This document shows positions 54,727 to 64,000 of a stretch of 64,000 bases of DNA, piece after piece. Location of the stretch: assembly GCA_033064195.1 (NCBI GenBank), contig JARBJD010000027.1, positions 1-64,000 of the forward strand, given 5' to 3'. Every line of letters starts with the position of its first letter. Positions within the stretch are counted from its first letter, which is position 1. A program made the translations under genes and the position numbers. The notes under the pieces are model-generated. The model saw only the letters and a list, made by a program, of their open reading frames with translations. It searched no databases and was not told the origin of the DNA. The DNA is from Blattamonas nauphoetae (taxonomy: Eukaryota; Preaxostyla; Oxymonadida).

Positions 54727-55512
54727 TATTGGTCCATACCGGATGCCTAAAATGTGAACGCTTGAGGTGACTTCAGTTGTTTGAATCTGGAGTTGCGGGT
54801 TTTCCCGAAGTTGCGTGTTTATCCGATGATGTTAACGTACGTGGTCACCAAGATGATGGAGTACACATTCACGTTCACCAGTTCCAAACCGACAGGCGAT
54901 TACAACGATGTTGTGATCACATTCAGGAATGGAGATTGTATTTCGAGTGCCGTTGGCAAAATGGATGCAATCAACGGATCATTCAGTGATTACTTCTCAG
55001 TTTCTGACACGCCTCAATGTGGCGGCGGACTTGAGATCGGAACCACATATACCATCGCCAGCGAGGAATTTCGTTGCCATTCATCGACTTTCACTCCCGT
55101 TGACAACAGAATCTTGACTGGCTTCTCCAAACTGACACCTGCCGAAGACGGGAAGAAGGACGGGACGAAAGACAAGATTGTGCTCACTCTGACCAACGCC
55201 CTCCTCCCAGCCGAGCTCCCCGAAGACTCTGCCAACTACCTCATGCTGTACGAAGCGCATGCCTCACGTGGCATGATCGATCACGAGCTCAGCAAGGGCG
55301 AGAAGTTCAAGTGGACGCCAGCGGCTGGCTCCCTCGCTGTGGAGTATGTGTTCAACGACTGCCCGATCAAGGCTGGAAGCACTGTCAGAGTCGAACTCAA
55401 CATCACAGAAGAGATCTCCTACGCTGAGCAGTTTATCGAATACGCCGAAGGTGCTAAGAGCGTCGCATTGGTTGTTGCTGCACTCTTCGCTGTCCTTGCC
55501 CTCGTGTTCTGA

Positions 55513-56697
55513 GAAATGGGTGATTATTTTTCAAAAGTTGCTGGCGTCATATTTTTGTGTAAGTCTGGAGATTTGCCGAACCATTCCCATAGTCGACATA
55601 TACCCCTTCAATCAACACACTGAAGGTTTTTTAAGTTCATTTACCGATTCATCCACTCTTTTCATTCAGATTTCTGCATTCGGTGACCCCTCTTCGCCAA
55701 CTCTTGGACATACCTTCTCATTCGCGTAAGATCAGTGTTGGAACACTTTTTTTGATGTGAACCATCATAGTGTCCATTGCTCATTCTTTTTCATCTTCTC
55801 TCTCCAAAGTCGGTTTTCAACAGTCTTCCAGACAACTTCGAGACTTGTCATCTCACTGATTAAAGTCATAATCTGGTATTTTCAGATATTCTCCTTCATT
55901 TTTTTGTGTTTTGTTCAGATGATATTGTTCGTCTCGTCCTGGGATCAACACGCGTTTTCTGTTCATCCTCCTTTTTAGATACTATCCCTCAAAACTGATA
56001 TTCCTTCACAAATTGACATCAAACAAACCATCCTGACATGTTCAGATTATTCCAAGGCGATACTACTCGTCTCGAGCGATTGAGCACTGAGATGCTTTTC
56101 ATGGTTTTTTCAATGATTTCTGCATTTATTTCTCTTTTTGCTCATGTATCCGTTATTTTTTAGCGTTTTACACCACTTCTTGGTTTTATGACGTGTATTG
56201 TTACAAAAAGTCTGTCAAATTTAGCTGATGAAAAAAGGGTCCTCTCGAGCGCGATCAAAACAAAATCCGCTCAATTTATCGTTCGGTATCTCTTTAAGCC
56301 TGTAACTGTTAATTAGGCAAAAAATAATTTTTGGTGACGCTCCATAGTGTTGTGCAACCTTTCAAAAATAATCTCCCAAATCGTTAGAGGAATGGACAGT
56401 TCCCTTTGAACAAATCTTCTTCCATTGTTCCGAGCAGACCTTTCATCTTGGACTGCACTTCATCATCTTCTAAGTTCTTCTAAGACTGCTTGTGAAAAGA
56501 GGTCGAGGGAGAAACCACAAAATTGAGGGCCGAAAATGCTGTCTTGCCCGTCTCCCATCATTTGTGGTTATATGTTTAGATTCGAAAAAACAAACCACAT
56601 TTCTGGATTAGTGTATGAAAAAGAATTCATAAAACAACGAAATCTTGGCTCTGTCATCGAGTGAGTGCGAATAGTTCGATAGTGTGAATAATCAGCT
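55513..56697. other. Intergenic region, no gene seen
   Basis: A/T-rich DNA between two converging genes. The only structure noted is at 56415-56500, which matches the 3' flank of the intact paralogue (42279-42350), where that flank lies about 30 bp after the stop. Here it is about 900 bp away, so 55540-56400 may be another insertion; no ends were found. Confidence 0.5.
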
Positions 56698-59600
56698 TCA
56701 GAGTTTCTTCAGAATCAGAGCACAGTCCTCCATTTTCAGTCCGCGTCGAAGAATCAACGGTTGTCGTTCTGTCCATTCGATCATCATTCCTGTTCGAGAC
56801 GACGAGCCTGTTGTCCAGCCTGTCCATTTCATTGTGGTCGAGATCAATCGAAGTTCAAATCCAACCCCATTCCCCGTCACGTGAACAAACGGTGATGACA
56901 GTGCTGATCCTGCAAAAGTGCTTCCCTTGATTAATATCTGGCGTCGATCTCGTTCTGTCCATGCTGACAGTCCAATCTCAAATAGTGCTTTGGTTGTGTC
57001 TGTCGAGACACAATCAGAAATCGTCATTCCGGACACTTCGATGTTCGAGTCCATCCATCCAGAAACATCAACCAGCGAGCCTGTCGATGTTCGCAGCTGC
57101 GTCCACGTCGAGTCGGACAAAGAGATGCTCGATTCGTCGACCAGCAGAAACACACTCGAACCGAATCGTGTTCCTTTCATCGTCAGCTCCGATACCTCAA
57201 CCATCGACTTTCCTGTCCCATGAACCATCCCCAGCGACTCCGACGCCTCCATCGTGCATCCTCCAATCGACAACGAGCTGTCCGAGAGGAACACCAGATA
57301 CCCTGATTGTCCATCCACCGAAGCGATCTCGGCCATTCGAAGATTGTTCAGTCCAAGCTCGGCTGACTGCAGTCCAGCGATGATTCCGTCTGTCTGTCCA
57401 AACCACTTTCCATTCACTTTCAGCTGTGTTTTCGATGATGATTCGCCACGAAGCCCAAAATACCCTCCATACGCTCCAACGCCCTCTCCGAGACTCCCTT
57501 CTCCCACAATCACTATCTCTGTCTCTTCTTCTTTCATCTGCAACAGAGCGCTGTCGATGGTCTTGCATGCCGTTTCCTGTGTGCCTCCACATTCTGTTCC
57601 TGTGAAGGATGACCCGTTGTTCACGAATATCTCCGACGCACTCGTTGCTGGCATCAGAATGTCCAGCAGCGAGATGCTTTCGATCGGATCTGATGTCAGG
57701 CTTTCACACCAGATCATCTGCATGTGCTCTGTTCTCTTCATCTTCTTCAGTGTTTCTTGCCATTGTTCCCTTGTCACAAACCCTGAGATTGTCGGCGCTT
57801 TAATCAGCATCCACTGACCATTCTCGTTCGGATCTGTCAGAGAACAATTATTAAACGTTGCACTCACAACGAGCTGTGATGAGGACACAGCAGTGTGAAA
57901 TGTAAGAGCCACTGCTCCTCCGAGAGTCGTTGCTTTGCAGTTCTGGAAGAGCGTGTTCACGATGGAGACAGACGAGGACGCGTCCAACACTTCGATCGAC
58001 AGGGCGCCTCCCTTATCAGCGCCAGAGCAATTCGAGAACTTCGTCTGAGCGGCGGGCGAGGGTGACCCGATCGAGAAGGACGATGGTGCAGAAGAGACGA
58101 GGATGATTGGTGAGAGTTGATCGTCAGTTGGATCGACTTGAACATTCTCGAAGGAACTCTTTGCGATGTTGATGACTCCATCATTGATCATGAGGAGAGA
58201 CCTTTTGAAGGCTTTCTTCTGCCCGTTCAGCGTGACTTCCACCAGAGTCAGTTTCGAGGCAGACAATTCAAGGAAGTATTTAGATTGGGGAGCGGAGATT
58301 GTGATCTTCACCTTGTTCAGTGTCAGATCAGCTCCTGTGTTTAGAGTGAGGATACTGTCGATTGTGAATGTGTATGTCACTGCCATTTCGAGTGTGTCCA
58401 ACGTGATTACAGCAGTTGTGCCAGACATGGCCAGCTTCCACTCGTTCGAGAACTCCATCGTAGCATCCTGTGTCCGTCCTTTGATTGTGAGTCCTTTCGT
58501 GGCTGCGATTGAGGCTCCAACACTGACGCTTCCCTGAATGGTCACTGCTGGTGGTGTCTTCTTCTGAAAGGCCAGTCCAACTGCATGAGACAGTGTTAGG
58601 CACAATGTGTCGAAGTATCCACAAGTGTCTGTGTTTTCCCCATCCGACGACACTCCGACTGGACCGTTTGTCCCAACCAGATAGTACAGCAGCGACTTCT
58701 CCTCTTCTTCTTCTCCTTTTGTTTCGATGGCCCACAACCACGACAGCTCTGTCTCAGAATCGTACGAGCCTGCAAAGCGAGAGTCTCCAATTTCGATCAG
58801 ACCACTCAAATCTTCACCGTAGATCGTGAGGAAATGGAGGGTTTGGATTGTGGACTCGGCATGTTCAATGAACTTCAAATTCGTCAACGAAAACGTTGGA
58901 GTACCGCCGCTTTGATAGAGATAGACGAGAATCCCCAAGTACTTCGAACTGGGAGAGTCAACAAGCTCTGCTGACTTGATGGTCACGTCGTCCATTGTCA
59001 GGCTGGATTCCGAATCGAGTTCTGCAGACACAACCATAAAGTCTCGTGATTCTTTCATCTTTCCTGACATTCCATCGAATGTGGTTGACTTGATTTCTGT
59101 GTGGCCGCCATCCATCCCAATTATGGCGTAATCGGTGATGATCTTTTTGAAATCACAATTGTTGATGATGAGATTGCTTTGATAATTAATGATAAGGGAA
59201 TTAGCGTTCAGGAAGTCGTCGATCATGCAGAATAACAATGAGTCGAGGGTGAGAGTGCCAGGGGTCTCAAATTTCGTTTCGGGTGTATTCTGCGCAGGTG
59301 ACTGCTTCATTGTGACTTTTGCTTTGTTAGTCGAAGCTGACTTGATGCAAATCGAGTGTTCGAAATCTGGAAGAGGGCCGGTAAAATCTGTTTCGCTCAT
59401 GACAAGGACTGTTCCATCTTTATCTGCATCGAAATGACTCATTCCTACATCGAGAGGGAAACATGGTTTTGCTGTTGTTCCACACGAGCCCGATGTCGAG
59501 CCGATTTCTGAGTTCGACACGTAAACAGTTGATGATGAAATGATCACGATGTAGTCGATGAGGTCGATGGTGGAAGCAACACCTTCCTGATCCACATCTG

Positions 59601-62600
59601 CGGTGAAGAGTGTTGTATTCGCGAGGGTGAGTCCATTCTTTTGAACTGGCCATTCCATGGCGTTCAGGACGGGCGGGAAGTTGAAGTTTGTGAGATGAAT
59701 CCATTTTCCATGTTTTCCTTCCCCGCATGAACAATTCGTGAATGTCGCATCAAATTCAAAGTCCCATTGGTCTTGACTCGGAGAGAGAGAAATGAAACAG
59801 CAGCCTCCATGTTCTTCTGACGAGCACGATGTGAAGAATGAGTTTCTTATTCTGAAAGAGGTCCCCTGGTTGACAAACAGGATTCCTCCATTTCCTGTCG
59901 ACGAACATTCCGTGAACGACGAGTGTTCGATGGAAACACACTTGACGTCTTCAACGTGGATGAGACCCCCGTCAGTGGACGGTGATGCCGTGATGTGGTG
60001 GAAATATGAGAATGAACAAGAAGTAATGGTGACCCGTCCTGTTGTTCTGACCGATGCAAAGAGGTAGCTAACATTGCTTCCAGATCCTTCAAATGACATG
60101 TCTCTCCAAGTCACATCTTCATCCTGTTGGAAGTCGATCAGGAAGAGAGCTGTAAAGGTTCCTTTTTGAGGCAATCGGGATGATTGGATGTGATCATTGC
60201 CTGTGAATGATAGATAAGATGCTTGACCACTGAAGATGAATGGATCCTTACCCCCAAAGTCGAGTGCTTCTGAGAAAGTGATGCCCATTTCCCAGTAGAT
60301 CAGTCCATAAATCTCAGCGAACGACGAGTATCCGAATTGGGAGTTCGACTGACTGAGATCCTCTTTGACGTGGACCTTGACAAAGCTGATTGTTGCAGAT
60401 TCGTGAACATAGAGGAATGGGCAAGGGAATGTGTGTTGAGCGAGGGCAAACGAAAGAGAACTGAAAATAACTTGACTTTTGATTTCAACGAATCCATTCA
60501 AATTGGGGTCGAGGTTGGCTTCGGCAACTTCATTTGAGAGGACGATTGTCGCTGGGAGTTGTGGAGAGGAAGAAGTGTCGTCCGACCTGATGGTCAGTTC
60601 GACGTTGGGGATTTGGATGGTGAAGGGCGCGATCCAAGTGGAGGTAGTGACGATGAGGACAGAGAAATAGGACTGACCACTTTCAAGATCTAAGAGTTGG
60701 ATGGATGTTGAAGGAGTGCGACAAGGTTCCTCTCTCGAGCATTCATTCACATCTGAGCCAGAATCTGAGAGAAAGAGAAAAGTAAGATTGTTCTTTCGTG
60801 TGAATGGACTTGTGTAAACGGGATTTTTACTTTCATCGAGACCATAAACAACATAGTCATTCTCTCCCACTGAGATTGGGTCGAAATCGAGCTTGGGAGC
60901 GTTGTCTGGACGGTTTCCTGTGTTGTCGATGAAAATATTGTTTCCATGTTCTGAGGCTGTGCAATTGATGAATCGCATTTTGGATAGTGGCTCGTCTAAC
61001 ACATTTGAAAGAATCAATTGATCTTCCACATTGTCGTCCTGATCCATGTAAACGTAAATCCCTCCGCCATTCTGAGCAGTGCAGCTGTGGAAGAGACACG
61101 AGAGAATCTCGGCGACACCGCTTTGTGTAACTTCGATGTGTAGTGCTCCTCCATCGGTGGAACCAGCGTGGCAGTTTGTGAAGTGAGTGAACTGGAGAAG
61201 GAAGGCGCCCTGGGTGGTGACGTCCAAGCAGGACGAGCCAGAGATGGAGTCGAAGGTGGTGACTGTCTTAGAGCCGTCGATCGTGAAGGTTGAGTAGTCC
61301 TGCAGGTAGAACGAGATCAGTGGAGCGGAGAGTGGAGCGGAGAGTGGAATGGATGAAAAGGAAGATGAGAGAATGACGAGTTGATCTGTGTCCGTGTCGT
61401 CAATGAAACGAGAACCTGATGGCAATGACGATGATGGGTGGAAGTCGCAAGACTCGATGGTGAGGAGATTGCAGGACAAGCTAAATGACGGGAGAGTCGC
61501 CGATGTGAATTGAAGATTTCTCAGAGTTAGGTCGTTCCCCACATCGAATGTGATTGCTCGACTGATCGATGGCTTCTTTCCTTCAGATCCAACAATCTCA
61601 GTCGGCTGGCTAATTGAGATGTCCTCCTCGCCCTCGGAGAGATCGCCAATGATGGGGATAAATCGGGCTAAGTTGTTGAGTGCGTCGGTGATTGTTGAGA
61701 ATGGGTCGGCCATTGTTCCTGTCCCTGCTCCAGCTGCAGGAATCCCAACAAAGCAGAAGGTTGGCTGGATCCCCTTCAGCTTGTGATAGAGGGCGACGAG
61801 CGAGCGAGACTCGTATTGGGTGATTCCCCAAAATGACGAATAGGCAGTTCCAGAATCGATCACCTTGGCGAACGACTCATCGACGAAGGCATCCTTGAAA
61901 CTGCCTTTTAGAAGGAACCAGATGCCTCTTTCTTGATTATCGAGGTCGATGTTGTCAAGAATGAGTGAATCAGTCGCAAAGTCTTTGTTGGAGGGGCCTT
62001 CGAAAACGATGTCAGGATGATACTGATCGTCGGGAGAGTTGTGTTGAAAAGAGACTCCAGTGAGGGTGAGTTGTGCTCCGGTCACATGCGAGAAATGGAG
62101 GAAGGCAGGTTCTGGAGAGAGGTGTGGAGAGAGAGAAATCGTAGTGTCTTTGACGATAGCTGAATTGTTTTGCTCAATGGAGATAAGGGGATTGTAGAGA
62201 GTACGGCCGCCAATCGAACAATTGGTGATGGTGAGAACGTGGGGAGAGTCTGTCGATTTGACGACAATTATGCTGTCCATGAGCATGTTATCATTCGCTC
62301 CGATATGTACGGTGTTCAGTGTGAGAGATCCCTTCGAAATGACGATCTGCGCTTGTTGCTGGAAGTTGATAGCAGACGTGGATGAACCCTCACGAGTTCT
62401 GACGGTGAGAGTATTGGAGGTGATGGCAACCTGATTAGTTAGGTAGTGGTCATTCGTGAGATGGATGGTGCTGTCTGGATCGATAAAACTGAACGCCATG
62501 GCGCGCTCCAACGAGGCGCAAGGTGAATCTGCTGAACAGTTGGTTTCGTCGTTTCCATTTGGATAACCAGAAACGTAAATGGCGTCCACTGTCGAGGATA

Positions 62601-64000
62601 GGATGGGAAAGAGCGAGAATTCGGTTTGAGTCAGTGGCATCCGTCCAATGAAGGAGCTGCCTTCGAACGTTCCATTGGTGATGATGGTGAATGACCCATC
62701 GGTAGCGATGGTTGAAGAGAGCAGACTCCACATTTTGTTGCTTTCGAGAAAAATGAACTTTCCTTGACGCCCATTTCCACAGGTGCAAGTGTCATCGAAA
62801 TATGCGTTGATCAGGAACGATGACGAGTTCGTGGTGTCAGGGAAGGACAAATGAAGAACTCCTCCATTTTCCACGCTGGTGCATGAATAGAATTCTGTCA
62901 ATTCAATTTTGAGGAATGCGATGTCTGTCCCAGAAACGACACTCCCTGACCCTTTCGTAGAGATTGAGGTGAATTTTGAGGCAGTGATCACGAGACGCGA
63001 CGAAAGAACAAGCGAGATGAGTGAGGCAGTCGACTCTGCTTCAAATCCGGAAATCTCAACAGAAGCCAGCGAGAGGAGACCATTCGAGATTGTGAAGAGC
63101 GACGTTGTGTGAGGGTCGAGTGAGGGCAGATCGAAGATGATTGCATCAATCGAAAGACTCGATTCCTGTCCTGCTGCAAGTGATTTTACATAAATCGAGA
63201 CAGAATTGTTCTGAGGAACAAGTGTTGGTTTGCTTACACTGTCGCTCGATGCTGATGATCTGATTGCTGCGGACAGTTCGAAGAAAGAGAGTGATGGGAG
63301 AGGAGTGTCTTTAAGAATCTTGATTGAACCGAATGTTCCGAGCAACGACACTGCACGGGAGAGCGATTGGCAGGGAGTGTCGATGCAGTTGTCGTCATCG
63401 CTGGCTTCCCCGTCCACTTGCAGAGACGAATGGTTGAACTGCGAAGTCAGATCTTTGTCGTCATTACTTTGAACAAAGGCATCGTTGAAATGTGTTGTGG
63501 TCACATCTTCGACGGTGATGACAGCGCCGAGTCTAGCGTCATTGTAAGAACTCAGATCGTGACCGGGAAACGGCGAAGACGGCATGCCATAAGCGAAATT
63601 GTGTTCGAACTTGGTTGATTGGAGGGAAGTAGAGTCGCCATAAAAAAGAAGTCTGAGTGCTCCACCAACACCATTTGCTTCGTTTCGGGTGAATTTGCTT
63701 CCAGAAATCAAGAAATCATCCAGTATAGCGTCAATCGCACCCCCTCTCTGAAAGGCACGATTGTGGAGGAAGTCACTGTCTTTCACAAAGAGTTGGAGGC
63801 TGAACACGAAAATAGATCCTCCATAAAACGAAGAACACTCCGAAAAGCTGGATTTTTCAACGAAAACGGATCCAAGTTCTGCGTCCACGCAGACTGCTCC
63901 TCCGCGTGGCGAACTGAATCCGCGAGCATGGCAGCGCACAAATCGGCTGTCCTTGATGAATACCTGCTCATATCCGGAGCAAATGAAGATTGCAGCCCCG
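56698..64000 (-). CDS. Giant modular beta-helix surface protein, 5' end outside window
   Basis: The frame is open from the window edge (GAAIFICSGYEQVFIKDSRF) to TGA 56698-56700, over 2,430 codons without a break. At least seven modules each open with a Cys-Pro-Cys-Ser-Leu type entry, at nt about 63380 (CIDTPCQSL), 62520 (CSADSPCASLERAM), 61700 (GTMADPFSTI, Cys lost), 60735 (CSREEPC), 59480 (CGTTAKPCFPL), 58610 (CGYFDTLCLTL) and 57585 (CGGTQETACKTI). Between them lie right-handed beta-helix turns with CSFxxC and GGA(L/I) steps, and CxCGxxxxGKW tails (62770, 59720). The fold resembles pectin-lyase or chlamydial Pmp-like repeats, fitting an extracellular adhesin-like role (inference). No membrane segment is seen at the C-terminus (RGLKMEDCALILKKL). 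It is the only intact large family member in the window. Confidence 0.85.
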   Translation of the reverse strand, partial: GAAIFICSGYEQVFIKDSRFVRCHARGFSSPRGGAVCVDAELGSVFVEKSSFSECSSFYGGSIFVFSLQLFVKDSDFLHNRAFQRGGAIDAILDDFLISGSKFTRNEANGVGGALRLLFYGDSTSLQSTKFEHNFAYGMPSSPFPGHDLSSYNDARLGAVITVEDVTTTHFNDAFVQSNDDKDLTSQFNHSSLQVDGEASDDDNCIDTPCQSLSRAVSLLGTFGSIKILKDTPLPSLSFFELSAAIRSSASSDSVSKPTLVPQNNSVSIYVKSLAAGQESSLSIDAIIFDLPSLDPHTTSLFTISNGLLSLASVEISGFEAESTASLISLVLSSRLVITASKFTSISTKGSGSVVSGTDIAFLKIELTEFYSCTSVENGGVLHLSFPDTTNSSSFLINAYFDDTCTCGNGRQGKFIFLESNKMWSLLSSTIATDGSFTIITNGTFEGSSFIGRMPLTQTEFSLFPILSSTVDAIYVSGYPNGNDETNCSADSPCASLERAMAFSFIDPDSTIHLTNDHYLTNQVAITSNTLTVRTREGSSTSAINFQQQAQIVISKGSLTLNTVHIGANDNMLMDSIIVVKSTDSPHVLTITNCSIGGRTLYNPLISIEQNNSAIVKDTTISLSPHLSPEPAFLHFSHVTGAQLTLTGVSFQHNSPDDQYHPDIVFEGPSNKDFATDSLILDNIDLDNQERGIWFLLKGSFKDAFVDESFAKVIDSGTAYSSFWGITQYESRSLVALYHKLKGIQPTFCFVGIPAAGAGTGTMADPFSTITDALNNLARFIPIIGDLSEGEEDISISQPTEIVGSEGKKPSISRAITFDVGNDLTLRNLQFTSATLPSFSLSCNLLTIESCDFHPSSSLPSGSRFIDDTDTDQLVILSSSFSSIPLSAPLSAPLISFYLQDYSTFTIDGSKTVTTFDSISGSSCLDVTTQGAFLLQFTHFTNCHAGSTDGGALHIEVTQSGVAEILSCLFHSCTAQNGGGIYVYMDQDDNVEDQLILSNVLDEPLSKMRFINCTASEHGNNIFIDNTGNRPDNAPKLDFDPISVGENDYVVYGLDESKNPVYTSPFTRKNNLTFLFLSDSGSDVNECSREEPCRTPSTSIQLLDLESGQSYFSVLIVTTSTWIAPFTIQIPNVELTIRSDDTSSSPQLPATIVLSNEVAEANLDPNLNGFVEIKSQVIFSSLSFALAQHTFPCPFLYVHESATISFVKVHVKEDLSQSNSQFGYSSFAEIYGLIYWEMGITFSEALDFGGKDPFIFSGQASYLSFTGNDHIQSSRLPQKGTFTALFLIDFQQDEDVTWRDMSFEGSGSNVSYLFASVRTTGRVTITSCSFSYFHHITASPSTDGGLIHVEDVKCVSIEHSSFTECSSTGNGGILFVNQGTSFRIRNSFFTSCSSEEHGGCCFISLSPSQDQWDFEFDATFTNCSCGEGKHGKWIHLTNFNFPPVLNAMEWPVQKNGLTLANTTLFTADVDQEGVASTIDLIDYIVIISSSTVYVSNSEIGSTSGSCGTTAKPCFPLDVGMSHFDADKDGTVLVMSETDFTGPLPDFEHSICIKSASTNKAKVTMKQSPAQNTPETKFETPGTLTLDSLLFCMIDDFLNANSLIINYQSNLIINNCDFKKIITDYAIIGMDGGHTEIKSTTFDGMSGKMKESRDFMVVSAELDSESSLTMDDVTIKSAELVDSPSSKYLGILVYLYQSGGTPTFSLTNLKFIEHAESTIQTLHFLTIYGEDLSGLIEIGDSRFAGSYDSETELSWLWAIETKGEEEEEKSLLYYLVGTNGPVGVSSDGENTDTCGYFDTLCLTLSHAVGLAFQKKTPPAVTIQGSVSVGASIAATKGLTIKGRTQDATMEFSNEWKLAMSGTTAVITLDTLEMAVTYTFTIDSILTLNTGADLTLNKVKITISAPQSKYFLELSASKLTLVEVTLNGQKKAFKRSLLMINDGVINIAKSSFENVQVDPTDDQLSPIILVSSAPSSFSIGSPSPAAQTKFSNCSGADKGGALSIEVLDASSSVSIVNTLFQNCKATTLGGAVALTFHTAVSSSQLVVSATFNNCSLTDPNENGQWMLIKAPTISGFVTREQWQETLKKMKRTEHMQMIWCESLTSDPIESISLLDILMPATSASEIFVNNGSSFTGTECGGTQETACKTIDSALLQMKEEETEIVIVGEGSLGEGVGAYGGYFGLRGESSSKTQLKVNGKWFGQTDGIIAGLQSAELGLNNLRMAEIASVDGQSGYLVFLSDSSLSIGGCTMEASESLGMVHGTGKSMVEVSELTMKGTRFGSSVFLLVDESSISLSDSTWTQLRTSTGSLVDVSGWMDSNIEVSGMTISDCVSTDTTKALFEIGLSAWTERDRRQILIKGSTFAGSALSSPFVHVTGNGVGFELRLISTTMKWTGWTTGSSSRTGMMIEWTERQPLILRRGLKMEDCALILKKL

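Larger units (their letters stand above)
46579..54832. mobile_element. 8.25 kb TIR element carrying a beta-helix gene and a nested element
   Basis: It is bracketed by TAACGTAC (54833-54840) and TAAACGTAC (46570-46578), an 8-base target duplication with one added base. Left end units GATTTAACCCGCAACTCC and GGATTAACCCGCAACTTG face right end units GGATAAACACGCAACTTC and AAAACCCGCAACTCC in inverse orientation: direct repeats arranged as inverted ends. The interior holds a plus-strand beta-helix gene (48.2-53.4 kb), a nested 3.66 kb element and several relic frames. No transposase seen. Confidence 0.75.
42621..55512 (+). pseudogene. Secreted repeat protein, paralogue 2: one frame split by two large elements
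   Basis: ATG 42621 starts MFFLFGFLSAASFSNEIEE. Coding sequence runs to GHNV at 42788, is interrupted by a 3.5 kb element, resumes at about 46335 (TLTFSPSDGSGPDIYF) and runs to LTI at about 46570. It is interrupted again by an 8.25 kb element and resumes near 54840 (YVVTKMMEYTFTFTSSKP) to TGA 55510-55512. Removing the elements restores alignment with the intact paralogue (LTITYVVTK against LTMSYVVPTK). A one-base gain is present at the left flank of the second insertion. The C-terminal half is strongly conserved (KWTPAAGSLAVEYVFNDCPI identical) and ends VVAALFAVLALVF. The gene must be inactive as it stands. Confidence 0.85.

Overview
This window looks like nuclear DNA of an anaerobic protist, most likely an oxymonad close to Blattamonas. 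The evidence is very short GT-AG introns (about 32-100 nt), right-handed beta-helix surface proteins rich in Cys and Ser, a family of roughly 400-residue ARM-like proteins that begin with a PF(L/I)(N/D)W motif, and coding regions crowded with eukaryotic transposons. The organism is inferred from remembered protein families; no search was run. TGA is the commonest terminator of intact genes, so the code appears standard.

Layout. At 1-6.8 kb there are three tandem copies of one helical-repeat gene; the first two share a near-identical 1.9 kb block that already carried a small TIR element when it duplicated. From 6.8 to 8.3 kb no gene is evident. From 8.3 to 19.65 kb (minus strand) lies one large secreted beta-helix gene, split by a DIRS-family retroelement (12.07-16.81 kb) and by two small TIR elements, one an almost perfect 1.35 kb palindrome (9.68-11.50 kb). 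From 20.1 to 24.5 kb are two multi-pass membrane-protein paralogues with a conserved 49-50 nt intron, separated by a probable 2.2 kb element. A mariner transposon (24.48-26.62 kb) sits four codons before the original stop of the second paralogue. A minus-strand unknown gene (26.6-28 kb), a hAT-like element with captured coding sequence (28.16-29.59 kb) and a long intron-bearing gene (29.72-33.08 kb) follow.

From 33.4 to 38.0 kb lie three ARM-like paralogues; the first is split by an 0.8 kb TIR element and the third has lost its 5' end. From 39.5 to 42.2 kb a secreted beta-helix protein gene and a secreted 360-residue protein gene are divergent, both ending in GPI-anchor-like hydrophobic tails. 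A tandem duplicate of the latter starts at 42.6 kb and ends at 55.5 kb, because two elements (3.5 kb and 8.25 kb) sit inside its reading frame. The 3.5 kb element carries a decayed beta-helix gene. The 8.25 kb element carries another beta-helix gene, itself split by a 3.66 kb element with half-kilobase inverted repeats that carries an ABC-transporter ATPase fragment with an intron. From 56.7 kb to the window edge runs a giant modular beta-helix gene (more than 2,400 codons, 5' end outside).

The main theme is a surface-protein repertoire being broken, carried and re-nested by DNA transposons. Several of these elements share an uncommon end design: inverted ends built from short direct repeats of about 14-18 bp. 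They have 8-9 bp target duplications (two small ones have TA) and no recognisable transposase. That set is the best candidate here for something undescribed.
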